Assembly: GCA_934167835.1 (NCBI GenBank)
Contig: CAKPLZ010000005.1
Location: 48,079-112,078 of the forward strand
Reading direction: 5' to 3'
DNA from: an uncultured Clostridia bacterium
GTDB taxonomy: Bacteria > Bacillota > Clostridia > TANB77 > CAG-508
Length of the DNA stretch: 64,000 nucleotides
Shown: one piece after another, positions 8,810 through 17,285 of the stretch
Layout of the letters: each line of letters opens with the position of its first letter
Numbering within the stretch: the first letter of the stretch is position 1
Notes under the pieces: model-generated
What the model was told of the DNA's origin: nothing
Databases searched by the model: none
The model's input: only the letters and a program-made list of their open reading frames with translations
Made by a program: the position numbers and the translations under genes

Positions 8810-9157
8810 TTAAGCAATTGCTTTCTTTACTAATTCTGCAAATGCAACTTCATCGCTTACTGCTAATTCAGCTAACATTTTTCTGTTTATAGAAATGTTG
8901 TTTTTCTTTAATCCTGCCATTAATTTGCTGTATGTTGTTCCATTCATTCTTGCTGCTGCATTAATTCTTGTGATCCATAATTTTCTAAAATCACTCTTTT
9001 TATCTTTTCTTCCAACATAAGCGTAAGACATTGATTTTAATACTGCTTGTTTTGCATTTCTAAATCTGATACTTTTTGCACCAAAATATCCTTTTGCTTG
9101 TTTTAAAACTTTTTTATGTTTTTTTCTTGTAGCTATTGCTGATTTTACTCTTGCCAT
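8810..9157 (-). CDS. rplT: 50S ribosomal protein L20
   Basis: 115 residues beginning [19 protein letters not shown], with the usual GYFGAKS core. Third gene of infC-rpmI-rplT, 19 bp after rpmI. L20 controls this operon by binding its leader in Firmicutes; a suitable attenuated leader is present upstream of infC. Confidence 0.97.
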   Translation of the reverse strand: MARVKSAIATRKKHKKVLKQAKGYFGAKSIRFRNAKQAVLKSMSYAYVGRKDKKSDFRKLWITRINAAARMNGTTYSKLMAGLKKNNISINRKMLAELAVSDEVAFAELVKKAIA

Positions 9158-9176
9158 TTTCTATTCCTCCTCTTAA

Positions 9177-9380
9177 TTAGTTTCCATAAGGTAACATTTT
9201 TTTGATTCCTGCTTCGCATGTTTTATCTGCATAAGCATTTTGAATTTTTCCTGATTTTTTTTGTCTTGTTGTTTTGTTTCCTAACAAGTGTCTTCTGTTT
9301 GATTTTGTTCTTTTAACTTTTCCAGTAGCTGTATAAGAATATCTTTTTGCAGCTGCTTTGTTTGTTTTTAGCTTTGCCAT
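9177..9380 (-). CDS. rpmI: 50S ribosomal protein L35
   Basis: 67 residues beginning MAKLKTNKAAAKRY and containing RRHLLGNK. Second gene of infC-rpmI-rplT, 20 bp after infC. No unusual feature. Confidence 0.97.
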   Translation of the reverse strand: MAKLKTNKAAAKRYSYTATGKVKRTKSNRRHLLGNKTTRQKKSGKIQNAYADKTCEAGIKKMLPYGN

Positions 9381-9400
9381 AATTATTTCCTCCCTTTATT

Positions 9401-9919
9401 TTATTTACATGGTGCTAAGATAATAAACATATTTTTACCTTCTAAGAATGGTTTCTTTTCAACTGTTGAAACATCTTTTAATTCTTCAATAAAATTGTTT
9501 AGAACATCTTCACCTGCTTTTACATAATTAACTTCTCTTCCTCTAAATCTTACAGTTATTCTTACTTTGTTTCCATCTAATAAGAATTTTCTTGCATTTT
9601 TAGCTTTGAAAGTAAAGTCATGTATTTCAATGTTTGGTGTTACTCTAATTTCCTTGCTTTCAACTGTTTTTTGTTTCTTTTTAGATTCCTTTTCTCTTTT
9701 AGCTTGTTCAAATTTGTGTTTTCCATAATTCATAATTTTACAAACCGGATTATCACTATTCCCTGAAACTAAAACTAAATCTAAATTTTTAGAAACAGCC
9801 ATTTCAATTGCTTTGCTTGTTGGTAACTTGCCTACTTTTTGACCTTGTTCATCAATTACTTGAACTTCTTTAAAGCGAATTTGTTCATTAATTGGTAATT
9901 CTTGTTTTATGTCATTCAC
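9401..9919 (-). CDS. infC: translation initiation factor IF-3
   Basis: About 169-172 residues with typical IF-3 N- and C-domains (LPINEQIRFKEVQVID and KIMNYGKHKFEQAKREKESK). The nearest standard start is GTG at 9919, but that GTG lies inside the Shine-Dalgarno GGGGGTGA itself. An ATA (AUA) at 9910 sits 8 bases from the GGGGG core, the normal distance, and would start the protein directly at KQELPINEQIR. infC is known for non-AUG starts (AUU in E. coli) that allow IF-3 to autoregulate, so AUA is the more plausible true start. First gene of the operon with rpmI and rplT. Confidence 0.95.
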   Translation of the reverse strand: MNDIKQELPINEQIRFKEVQVIDEQGQKVGKLPTSKAIEMAVSKNLDLVLVSGNSDNPVCKIMNYGKHKFEQAKREKESKKKQKTVESKEIRVTPNIEIHDFTFKAKNARKFLLDGNKVRITVRFRGREVNYVKAGEDVLNNFIEELKDVSTVEKKPFLEGKNMFIILAPCK

Positions 9920-9929
9920 CCCCGTAAAT

Positions 9930-9955
9930 AAAAAAACTTGTTCTTAAGAAACAAG
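9930..9955 (-). terminator. attenuator hairpin in infC leader
   Basis: Minus strand stem ACTTGTT / AACAAGT followed by seven T, only about 10 bases upstream of the infC ribosome site and far downstream of the promoter. A terminator between promoter and gene indicates premature-termination control. Confidence 0.75.
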
Positions 9956-10050
9956 TCATCCACAATATATATTTTTTAATTTTATCAAAAACATATAACC
10001 TTTTCCTTTATTAGTTAAGGTGAGAAGTGGATACCTTCTTCTTTAATACT
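9956..10050 (-). ncRNA. L20-type ribosomal leader of infC-rpmI-rplT
   Basis: About 95 bases of untranslated leader between promoter and attenuator. The proximal part contains GAAGGTATCCACTTCTCACC, of the kind I associate with Firmicutes infC leaders. The L20 leader senses free L20 and switches between antiterminator and terminator. Assignment rests on position plus attenuator, not on a structural model. Confidence 0.5.
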
Positions 10051-10055
10051 TTACT

Positions 10056-10084
10056 ATAATACTACTTTTTTTAGAAAAAGTCAA
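10056..10084 (-). promoter_or_regulatory. sigma-A-type promoter of infC operon
   Basis: Minus strand TTGACT and TATTAT with a 17-base spacer. Its -35 box overlaps the foot of the terminator of the upstream VWA gene. Confidence 0.75.
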
Positions 10085-10116
10085 GGGTTTTTATGGATTT
10101 TCCTTAAAAACCCTTG
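10082..10116 (-). terminator. terminator of VWA surface protein gene
   Basis: A 12-bp stem (CAAGGGTTTTTA / TAAAAACCCTTG) followed by ACTTTTTC on the minus strand, 48 bases past the stop codon. Confidence 0.65.
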
Positions 10117-10163
10117 TTGCCTAATAGCTAATTTATTAAATATTTTATTAATATAGTAATATT

Positions 10164-11828
10164 CTATTTTACATCTTTATAGCTATTATATTTTTTATAA
10201 CATATTATTGAAATTGTTATTACTGCTAAAATAATAAATATAATTGTCCTACTAATTCCTGTTTGTGGAAAAGTAGCTTTTACAACTGTTGCATCATCTT
10301 TTATATTATCAATAACAATCACAACGTCTTTAGTCATTTCGTCTATATCAACTAAATGTACAGTTTCTATTGCATTCCTTGAATACTCTTTTGTTAATGT
10401 CATTCCATCATCTGATAATGTCCATCCATCTACCTTACTTACCTTTTTATTTGTTTTTATTGTCGCTTTAACTGTTTCTGTTGTTTCAGATGTTGGCTCA
10501 TAACTTACTGTAGCTGTTAATTCTTCTTTTGTTTTAGACAACTTAATCTGTGGACTACTTGTTAAAGTAACTGTATAATCATTTGCTTTTATATCTTTAT
10601 ATGTTAATACTACTTTCTCATTAGTTGATATTGTTTTCTCTAATAATTCTGTGTTTTTCATATCTTTAATTTTTAGTTTGTATTTTAATGTTGCAACCTC
10701 ATCGCCTTTTAATGTTCCAATGTTCCAAGTTATTGTTTTGCTTTCTAAGTCAATACTATCAGATGCAGTTCCTATACTTGCATTTTCTACATAAGAAAAT
10801 GCAAAATTTTCTGTTATATCCTTTGGAAAATAATCTACTATTTTTACAGTATTTATTGGCTTTCTTATTTTATTTGAAACATCTTGCAAAATATCATTAT
10901 TTATTATGTTATTTATGTCTGCACTTTTAACTAAATAATATTTATCACCTGTTGGATTTTCACTCGTTCCAAAGACTCTTTCTGCTGCTGATAATTGTTC
11001 TTCTATTGTATTCTCACTGTTATATACATTACCTTCTTTGTCTGTATTTCCATCACTTTCGCTCATTCCTGTCAACATAGTAATTACATATATATCATTT
11101 GATTTTAAATCTAAAATCGCTTGTTTTGTACTATTTAGAATACTAATTTCTTGTTCTGAAGTAATATCATCATCTTCATGATTGCCATTTATATCTGCAT
11201 TTGGAAGACCATCTGTTAATAATATTACTACTTTATTATTAGCACTTGTTGAAAATTCTTCCATTGCTGTTCTTAAGCCAGCTTCTATATTAGTTCCGGA
11301 AGATGTGCTTCTTTCTAATTCCTTACTGATAGCATTTAAAACAGTTTTTTTATCGTCAGTTAATTCTTGCCTAACAGTTGCGTCATATATACTTGCCGAA
11401 CCTGAAAATAAACCATAGCCATGAAAATCTATTAAACCCATTCTTATATTTGATGAAATACCAAAAATAGACTCAACTAAACGTGAAGCACTATTTAAAA
11501 CTATTTCTTTTCTTGTTTTTCCTGTTGATGTAACAAAATCCATGCTTGGTGAATTATCTACAACTAAAAGCAACTCTGTATCAGTAATATTTTCAATTTC
11601 TTTTGCTGTATTTGATAATTTTAGCTCAATTGTAACCTCTCCTGTATCTTTATTAGAATCTACTATTGTCTTTGAAATATATCCTTGATTGTTTTCTAAA
11701 TATTTTGTTTCACTTGCCTGTTGTATTATGCTTAACTCCGTCTTTAATTCTGTAGCATATACACAGCTACATAAACTTATAATCAATATAAGTATAATTG
11801 ACATTACTAAAATTCTCTTCTTTAGCAT
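10164..11828 (-). CDS. sortase-anchored VWA-domain surface protein
   Basis: About 554 residues: a signal peptide (hydrophobic stretch VMSIILILIISLCSCVYA), a von Willebrand A domain with the MIDAS motif DNSPSM and LLTDGLPNAD, beta-rich repeats, and a C-terminal FPQTG, hydrophobic helix and basic tail. This fits a cell-wall-anchored protein, with FPQTG as a variant of LPXTG. Such proteins act as adhesins or pilus subunits. Start: ATG at 11828 follows AAGGAG by eight bases; the in-frame GTG at 11837 overlaps the ribosome site. Monocistronic. Confidence 0.85.
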   Translation of the reverse strand: MLKKRILVMSIILILIISLCSCVYATELKTELSIIQQASETKYLENNQGYISKTIVDSNKDTGEVTIELKLSNTAKEIENITDTELLLVVDNSPSMDFVTSTGKTRKEIVLNSASRLVESIFGISSNIRMGLIDFHGYGLFSGSASIYDATVRQELTDDKKTVLNAISKELERSTSSGTNIEAGLRTAMEEFSTSANNKVVILLTDGLPNADINGNHEDDDITSEQEISILNSTKQAILDLKSNDIYVITMLTGMSESDGNTDKEGNVYNSENTIEEQLSAAERVFGTSENPTGDKYYLVKSADINNIINNDILQDVSNKIRKPINTVKIVDYFPKDITENFAFSYVENASIGTASDSIDLESKTITWNIGTLKGDEVATLKYKLKIKDMKNTELLEKTISTNEKVVLTYKDIKANDYTVTLTSSPQIKLSKTKEELTATVSYEPTSETTETVKATIKTNKKVSKVDGWTLSDDGMTLTKEYSRNAIETVHLVDIDEMTKDVVIVIDNIKDDATVVKATFPQTGISRTIIFIILAVITISIICYKKYNSYKDVK

Positions 11829-11848
11829 TTTTACCACTCCTTTTATAC

Positions 11849-11869
11849 CATTAAGTATCGTTCTTAATG
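11849..11869. repeat. palindrome in VWA gene leader
   Basis: CATTAAG and CTTAATG separated by seven bases, just upstream of the ribosome site. It could be an operator or an mRNA hairpin. Confidence 0.35.
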
Positions 11870-11900
11870 ATATTTCATTTTAATTTTATATTAAAATAAA

Positions 11901-11940
11901 AAATAATTCAACAATTTTTGTAAAAATTATTGAATTATTT
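11901..11940 (-). terminator. terminator of pdaA-type gene
   Basis: Long A/T-rich inverted repeat (AATAATTCAA / TTGAATTATT) followed by a T run on the minus strand, about 65 bases past the stop codon. Confidence 0.65.
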
Positions 11941-12004
11941 TTTGAGTTTTTTATGTTTAAAATTAACCTGTTTATACAATATAATTTATCTTTTTTTATA
12001 TTGT

Positions 12005-12814
12005 TTACCTTTTAAATTCATCTAAAGATTTAAACTCATATCCCTGTTTCTTAATTTCTTTTATTACATTATCTAATATATTAGCGTTATCCTTGGATGT
12101 TGAGTGTAATAGCATTACTGCTCCATTATGTGTGTTTGAGAGAATTTTTTCTTTGCCGTATTGTTCTCTTCCTTGTTTATTTTCATCCCAATCGTCATAC
12201 GCAAAGCTCCACATTACTGTTGTATAGCCTAGGCTTTTGGTTAGGTATAGAGTTCTTTGGCTATATTCTCCTTTCGGTGGTCTAAAATATTTCATTTCAT
12301 AATTAAATTTTTCAAATACTGCTGTGTGTAGTTTCATAATTTCCTGTTTGATTTTTTCATTATCAATGTCTGGCATGCTGGGGTGGTTTACTGTGTGGTT
12401 TCCTACTATATGTCCTTCATCTATCATTCTTTTTACCAAATCTGGTTCTGTATTTAGATAGTGACCTGTTATAAAAAATGTTGCTTTTACCTTGTTTTCT
12501 TTTAATGTATCTAATATTTTTGCTGTATAACCGGCTTCATAGCCTTGGTCAAAAGTTAAGTATACGAATTTATCATCTTTGTTTCCAATTGCTATTCCCT
12601 CATTTTCGTCAATTAATTTTTTATTATTTGCCCCTAAATCTGGTTGCTCGTGGTTATCGTTTCTTTTTATTCCCCACCCTATTTTTTTGTTGCTTAATAC
12701 TTCTCCACTACTAGTTTGCACTGTTTTTTCTGGATTTTTGGTTTTCCAAATTATGCTTATTATTATTATACCTAAAATGCAGATCAATGTAATCGCTAAA
12801 TTTCTATTTTTCAT
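12005..12814 (-). CDS. pdaA: polysaccharide deacetylase, PdaA type
   Basis: 269 residues with an N-terminal membrane anchor (ITLICILGIIIISIIW) and a NodB deacetylase domain. Motif 1 reads TFDQGYEAGYT in place of the usual TFDDG, as in the PdaA group. The metal-binding HTVNHPSM and the RPPKGEYS motif follow, with MLLHS near the end. PdaA removes the N-acetyl group from muramic acid during spore cortex delta-lactam synthesis, which fits the other spore genes here. General peptidoglycan deacetylation cannot be excluded. Monocistronic, divergent from the agr-type regulator. Confidence 0.8.
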   Translation of the reverse strand: MKNRNLAITLICILGIIIISIIWKTKNPEKTVQTSSGEVLSNKKIGWGIKRNDNHEQPDLGANNKKLIDENEGIAIGNKDDKFVYLTFDQGYEAGYTAKILDTLKENKVKATFFITGHYLNTEPDLVKRMIDEGHIVGNHTVNHPSMPDIDNEKIKQEIMKLHTAVFEKFNYEMKYFRPPKGEYSQRTLYLTKSLGYTTVMWSFAYDDWDENKQGREQYGKEKILSNTHNGAVMLLHSTSKDNANILDNVIKEIKKQGYEFKSLDEFKR

Positions 12815-13136
12815 AAAATTTTCGCCTCATCTTTCTACTTTAAAATTATGTTGTGACTTTTCAAAATATGTTTTTTTAAGTTAAATTTTTTTGTTATATT
12901 TTTTCGACATTTTTCTACAATAATCTGCAAAAAAGCCCATTTTCCCGTTGGTAAACCTTTATTTACAGGTTTCATTTTTGTGTTTTTTTGTAAATTTCAT
13001 TGACATTTAGTTATATTTAGAGTTATATTATATTTAATGTTTGGATTACTATTTTTTCTAAACATATTGCAGATTTTTAGAATATAAAAATAATAGTTGA
13101 TTTCGTGTATCAATTGTATGTAACAGGGGTGGTTTT
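12815..13136. promoter_or_regulatory. divergent intergenic region with agr promoter
   Basis: 322 bases between pdaA (leftward) and the response regulator (rightward). A promoter for the regulator lies at 13000-13028: TTGACA, 17 bases, TTATAT. A small hairpin (AAACCT / AGGTTT) lies at about 12953-12972. The transcript would have a leader of about 100 bases. No clear binding-site repeats for the regulator were seen. Confidence 0.55.
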
Positions 13137-13865
13137 ATGTTACGATTTGTTTTATGTGATGATAATTTGCAAATAGTAAATAAGCTTTCTTGCATTTTAG
13201 AGTCTATTTTCGCTAAACATAATGTTGACGCAAAGATTTGTTTAAAAGCAACCACATCTAATGAAGTTTTACAATATCTAGAAAATAATAAAGTAGATGT
13301 TTTGATTCAAGATATAAATCTTAAATCTACTCTTTCTGGCTGTGATTTAGCCGATATTGTACGTAAAAAAAACAAAAGTACTTATATTATCTTTTTAACA
13401 GCACATTTTGAATATGCTTTAGTTGCGTACAAATACAAAACTTTCGACTATCTGGTTAAGCCAATATCTCAAGAGCGATTGGAAGAAACTATACTAAGGC
13501 TAATGGAAGATATTACATCTAATCACTCAAATTTCCTAAAAATAAATAATACTGTTATTAATGAAGATAATATAAATTTTATAAAAAAAGATGGCATGAA
13601 GTTAGTTTTTTGCACTTCAACAGATAACTATGAGACATATAGTTCACTTGCTCACATACAAAGTTGTCTACCAGATAATTTTGTAAGATGCCATAAATCT
13701 TTTATTATAAATATTAATAATGTAGCTCAATTCGTTTCAGCAACTAATGTTATACGATTTACAGACAAGCACATTTGCTCTGTTGGAGCTAAATATAAAA
13801 CTAAAATGATGGAGGTTTTGAATTATGAACTTTATTCAAACTGTTTGGAATGTGTTAATAGGTGA
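13137..13865 (+). CDS. AgrA-type LytTR response regulator
   Basis: 242 residues: receiver domain (LCDDN near the start, phosphoacceptor in VDVLIQDIN, FDYLVKP at its end) and a LytTR DNA-binding domain with VRCHKSFIININN. It would activate transcription when phosphorylated by the neighbouring kinase. Its 3' end overlaps the kinase gene by 41 bp. Ribosome site AGGGGTGG lies close to the ATG. Part of an agr-type locus with the convergent agrD/agrB-like genes. Confidence 0.9.
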   Translation: MLRFVLCDDNLQIVNKLSCILESIFAKHNVDAKICLKATTSNEVLQYLENNKVDVLIQDINLKSTLSGCDLADIVRKKNKSTYIIFLTAHFEYALVAYKYKTFDYLVKPISQERLEETILRLMEDITSNHSNFLKINNTVINEDNINFIKKDGMKLVFCTSTDNYETYSSLAHIQSCLPDNFVRCHKSFIININNVAQFVSATNVIRFTDKHICSVGAKYKTKMMEVLNYELYSNCLECVNR

Positions 13866-15190
13866 AAATAAATTTGTGATGGATATTATTTGCACTCCAT
13901 TAGCTTTTATTGAAGCTTTTTTGTATATGAAAGTATTTTTAAGTATTGTAAACATTGATTCAACACGTAAGCAAAGAATTTTATTTGTTGTATTGTTTTC
14001 AATAGCATCATTATTAAGCATATACTTTGGGGTTATGCCTTTTAATACGTTTTTTAATGCTATTGCTTTACTTGTATTAATTATTGTGATCTTTAAGGCT
14101 AGTCTTTTGAAGGGCTTATTAGCTGAAATTATAACTTACATTACCGTAATTATAATCAGTGCATCATTGTTACCATTATACACAAAAATATTTAACACTA
14201 CTGCATCTGCAACATCACTTATTCCAATTCACAAACTATGTTTTTCAGGTATTTTTTATGTGTTTTTATACCTTGTATATAAAACAGCTACCCATTTTAA
14301 TATACATATATCACTTGTAGATAAGTTTAAAATTAAAAATGAAATAATATTTATACTAAATCTTCTAATAGGTTCATTCTCTATTGGTTTTGAATATTTT
14401 ATATTATTTAACTATATTGAATTTATTCCAAATTCTTTGGTTGGCTTCAGCTTATTTGTATTACTAGCATACTTTTTTTGTTAGTATCTTTAGCTTAATT
14501 AGAACAAATAAACTTGAAATTACAACACAAAGCTTAGAAGAACAGAAAATGTATAATAAAACTTTATCAACTTTGCATGATAATATTAGAGGCTTTAAAC
14601 ATGATTTTAATAATATTGTTCAAGCAATTGGTGGTTATTTAGGCACTAATAACATAGATGGTTTAAAAGCATATTATAAAGATTTATTAGAAGAATGTCA
14701 GCTTAATAATAATTTATCACTTTTAAACCCTGAACTTGTAAATAATCCAGCAATATACAGTATTCTTTGTGATAAATTATGCCGTTCACAAGAAAAAGGA
14801 ATAAAATTTAATTTGGAAGTTTATGCAGACTTAAGTAACCTAAACGCAAAACCATTTGAATTAACACGTATTTTAGGAATATTATTTGATAATGCTATTG
14901 ATGCCGCCTCTAAATGCGATAAAAAAATAGTTAATGTTACATTTAAAAATGACAAAAGCAAAAACAAAACTTTAGTTATTATTCAAAATACATATATAAA
15001 CAAAGACATAAATCTTTCTAGAATTTTTGAAAAAGGATTTTCTTCAAAAGATGAAGGTGAAACCTCTCAAAGCCATGGTCTCGGTTTATGGGAAGTAAAG
15101 AAATATTTAGAGAAAAATACTGATTTAGATTTATATACCACAAAAACAGATGAATTTTTCACACAACAATTTGAAATTTATAACTCCTAA
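13825..15190 (+). CDS. AgrC-type histidine kinase, split by +1 at T7
   Basis: The first part (to 14484) encodes several transmembrane helices. The second carries FKHDFNN with the phosphoacceptor His, the N-box DNAIDAA and the G-box HGLGLWEVKK. The zero frame stops at TAG just after a run of seven T (about 14473-14479). With one T fewer, the sequence continues FVSIFSLIRTNK into the kinase core without a gap. Total 1366 nt is three times 455 plus one. No CGG is involved, so this may be a real frameshift, a homopolymer error or slippage. Kinase and regulator overlap and form an operon. Confidence 0.75.
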
Positions 15191-15192
15191 GC

Positions 15193-15226
15193 AAAAGCCA
15201 GTCCCGATTTTACTAGACTGGCTTTT
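15193..15226. terminator. terminator between agrC-like and agrD-like genes
   Basis: An 11-bp stem AAAAGCCAGTC / GACTGGCTTTT between convergent genes, able to act in both directions. Confidence 0.8.
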
Positions 15227-15238
15227 AGCTTATTTTAA

Positions 15239-15358
15239 TTAGTCTTTTTTAACTAATGATGCTGGCATTTTTGGCTGATGCCAATTGATTAATATTACAG
15301 ATGCAGTATTTGTACTTCTAGCATATTTCTCTGCTAATTTTGCTAATAGTTTTGTCAT
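15239..15358 (-). CDS. agrD: AgrD-like cyclic lactone autoinducer precursor
   Basis: 39 residues: an amphipathic N-terminus (MTKLLAKLAEKYARST), a short core (NTASVILINW) and the conserved acidic/proline tail HQPKMPASL. This layout and the position directly downstream of agrB are typical of clostridial AgrD. The core has no cysteine, so a thiolactone cannot form; the serine or a threonine could form a lactone ring. Good GGAGG site. The mature peptide cannot be predicted with certainty. Confidence 0.8.
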   Translation of the reverse strand: MTKLLAKLAEKYARSTNTASVILINWHQPKMPASLVKKD

Positions 15359-15396
15359 ACTTATCCCTCCTTTACTTTTAAAATTTTATGTAAATT

Positions 15397-16024
15397 TTAT
15401 AGTGTTCTGTTTTGATTTTTTATGTACTCTTCATATCCATACTTATTACCTGCTAGCTTGTACATAAATCTTGTTATTGTAATTGTTTGAAACATTGCTC
15501 CAAATAATAGTAAATTTGATATAGTATTGTTTTTTATTATTATTGAACCACTTAGCATTATTGTTAAAATAATATATGATAATATTTTTTTAATTTTTCT
15601 TTCTTTTTTTCTTAAAATTGGTACATCTTCTGTATCTGCCGGTGCATATAGTGTAATTAGGCCAATCGCCGAAACCCAAGTTATACCAAGAGTTATATAT
15701 TTTTCAGTTTCTCCAAATACTATATATTTGCTAAGCATTGCTGTTCCAATATAAAATATTCCAGTCGCCAAAATGCATTTTATATGTGTTTTAAAATGAA
15801 CTCCACCTACAACTGCTCTATATGGCATTATTATAAGTATTGCAAGTATGGTTAGTTTTAATACTCCTAAAAGCCAAGCCACACACAGAATCAAAATTGT
15901 TTTTGGTATTTCTCCGAACTATTAGTTGCAAACCATAATTTATAATTTCTGCCCTTTGTTCATCAATTTCAGGATTTTCTTTTCTAATTATCAATGTTAT
16001 TTTATTACAGAGTGTTTCTACCAA
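15397..16024 (-). CDS. agrB: AgrB-type membrane peptidase, frame restored by +1 at CGG
   Basis: 208 residues when C15916 is skipped. The first 36 codons from a TTG start (AAAGGGAG eight bases upstream) encode the cytoplasmic N-terminus ending NYGLQLIV. The next codon is CGG at 15914-15916. Reading GGA instead continues GEIPKTILILCVAWLLG into the membrane domain with the catalytic His and Cys in GGVHFKTHIKC. AgrB cleaves and cyclises AgrD. Length 628 nt is three times 209 plus one. It would be called as a truncated ORF starting inside the gene. Confidence 0.8.
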
Positions 16025-16112
16025 TTTTCTCACTCCCTTTTTGTTTCCCTTTCGATGATGTTATTTTACATCCTTTTTAAAATATATGTTGAAAAATTAT
16101 ATGAAAAATAAT

Positions 16113-16156
16113 AAATCCTATATGAAAACTTTTAAATTTGTTTTCATATAGGATTT
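16113..16156 (-). terminator. terminator of methyltransferase gene
   Basis: A 17-bp perfect stem (AAATCCTATATGAAAAC and its complement) around a ten-base loop, about 30 bases after the stop codon of the minus-strand gene. Confidence 0.75.
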
Positions 16157-16184
16157 TATGCATTTCATAAATTTTACATAATGT

Positions 16185-17045
16185 TTATGCTTCCCATCTT
16201 CCATATATTCCGCAAGGTAGCACTAGATTTGAATTTGCCATTGGTAGCCCAATTTCACCTGATGTTATTTTTCCTTTATATTTAGATAAATTGAGTTTTA
16301 AAATATTGCTTAAAACTTCTGCAGATATACCAGTTGTGTATGAATTAATTAGGAAAAACAATGGTTCTTTGCTTAGAACTTTTGCACATAATTCAACTAG
16401 CTCTGATATATTATTTTCAAATTGCCATACTTCGCCTGATGTTCCCCTTCCATAAGATGGCGGATCCATTATAATTGCATCATAGGTATTTCCTCTTCTA
16501 ATTTCTCTTTGAACGAATTTAATAACATCATCAACTATGTAACGAATTGGTTTATCCTTTAAACCTGAGGAAGCTATGTTTTCTTTAGCCCATGCTACCA
16601 TACCTTTTGAGCTATCTACATGGCATACAGTTGCTCCGGCTGCTGTACATGCAACTGTTGCTCCACCTGTGTATGCAAATAAGTTTAGTACTTTTATATT
16701 TCTTTTTTCCTTCTTTATCTTGTCCATCATCCAATCCCAGTTTACTGCTTGTTCTGGGAAAAGTCCTGTATGTTTAAACCCCATTGGTTTAATGTTAAAT
16801 GTTAAGTTTTTGTATCTTACTTGCCATGCCTCTGGAAGCCTTACTTTGTAGTCCCATGCTCCTCCACCTGTTTTGCTTCTATTATATTTTGCATCAGCTT
16901 TTTTCCATTTTTCAGGAAAGCTTTTGTTTTTCCATATAATTTGTGGGTCTGGTCTTATAAGCACATATTTTCCCCATCTTTCTAATTTTTCTCCACTTGC
17001 CATGTCTATTATTTCATAATCTTTCCAATTTGTTGCTATATTCAA
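16185..17045 (-). CDS. SAM-dependent rRNA methyltransferase, RlmI-like
   Basis: 286 residues with the Rossmann motif VLNLFAYTGGATVA and the catalytic motif DPPSYGRG, characteristic of the RlmI/YccW group. The PUA domain found in full RlmI is absent. The likely substrate is a ribosomal RNA cytosine, but this is inferred from the family. Start is TTG at 17045 with AAAGGAGAG eight bases upstream. It lies 13 bp after a small membrane protein gene and may be cotranscribed with it. Confidence 0.8.
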   Translation of the reverse strand: MNIATNWKDYEIIDMASGEKLERWGKYVLIRPDPQIIWKNKSFPEKWKKADAKYNRSKTGGGAWDYKVRLPEAWQVRYKNLTFNIKPMGFKHTGLFPEQAVNWDWMMDKIKKEKRNIKVLNLFAYTGGATVACTAAGATVCHVDSSKGMVAWAKENIASSGLKDKPIRYIVDDVIKFVQREIRRGNTYDAIIMDPPSYGRGTSGEVWQFENNISELVELCAKVLSKEPLFFLINSYTTGISAEVLSNILKLNLSKYKGKITSGEIGLPMANSNLVLPCGIYGRWEA

Positions 17046-17058
17046 TTTTCTCTCTCCT

Positions 17059-17229
17059 TTATATCTTTTTTAATAAATTTACAAATGAATATATTAAAAC
17101 TGTATTTACTGTTGTGCATATTCCAAATAAAATTAAACCTATCATTATAATTTTACTTGTGAAGCTTGGCTTTTCTGGTGCCTCTTCAAAATTATCACTC
17201 CAGCATTTTGTATCTGAAACATCCATCAT
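17059..17229 (-). CDS. small single-pass membrane protein
   Basis: 56 residues: a polar N-terminus (residues 1-24) and one hydrophobic segment (IIMIGLILFGICTTVNTVLI). A GGGGG site lies seven bases before the ATG at 17229. It sits between uvrC and the methyltransferase gene. I do not recognise it. Confidence 0.5.
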   Translation of the reverse strand: MMDVSDTKCWSDNFEEAPEKPSFTSKIIMIGLILFGICTTVNTVLIYSFVNLLKKI

Positions 17230-17285
17230 ACATATTCCCCCTTACTTTTATTTATATTCAAGTAAGTGTTCATATATGATAATTT

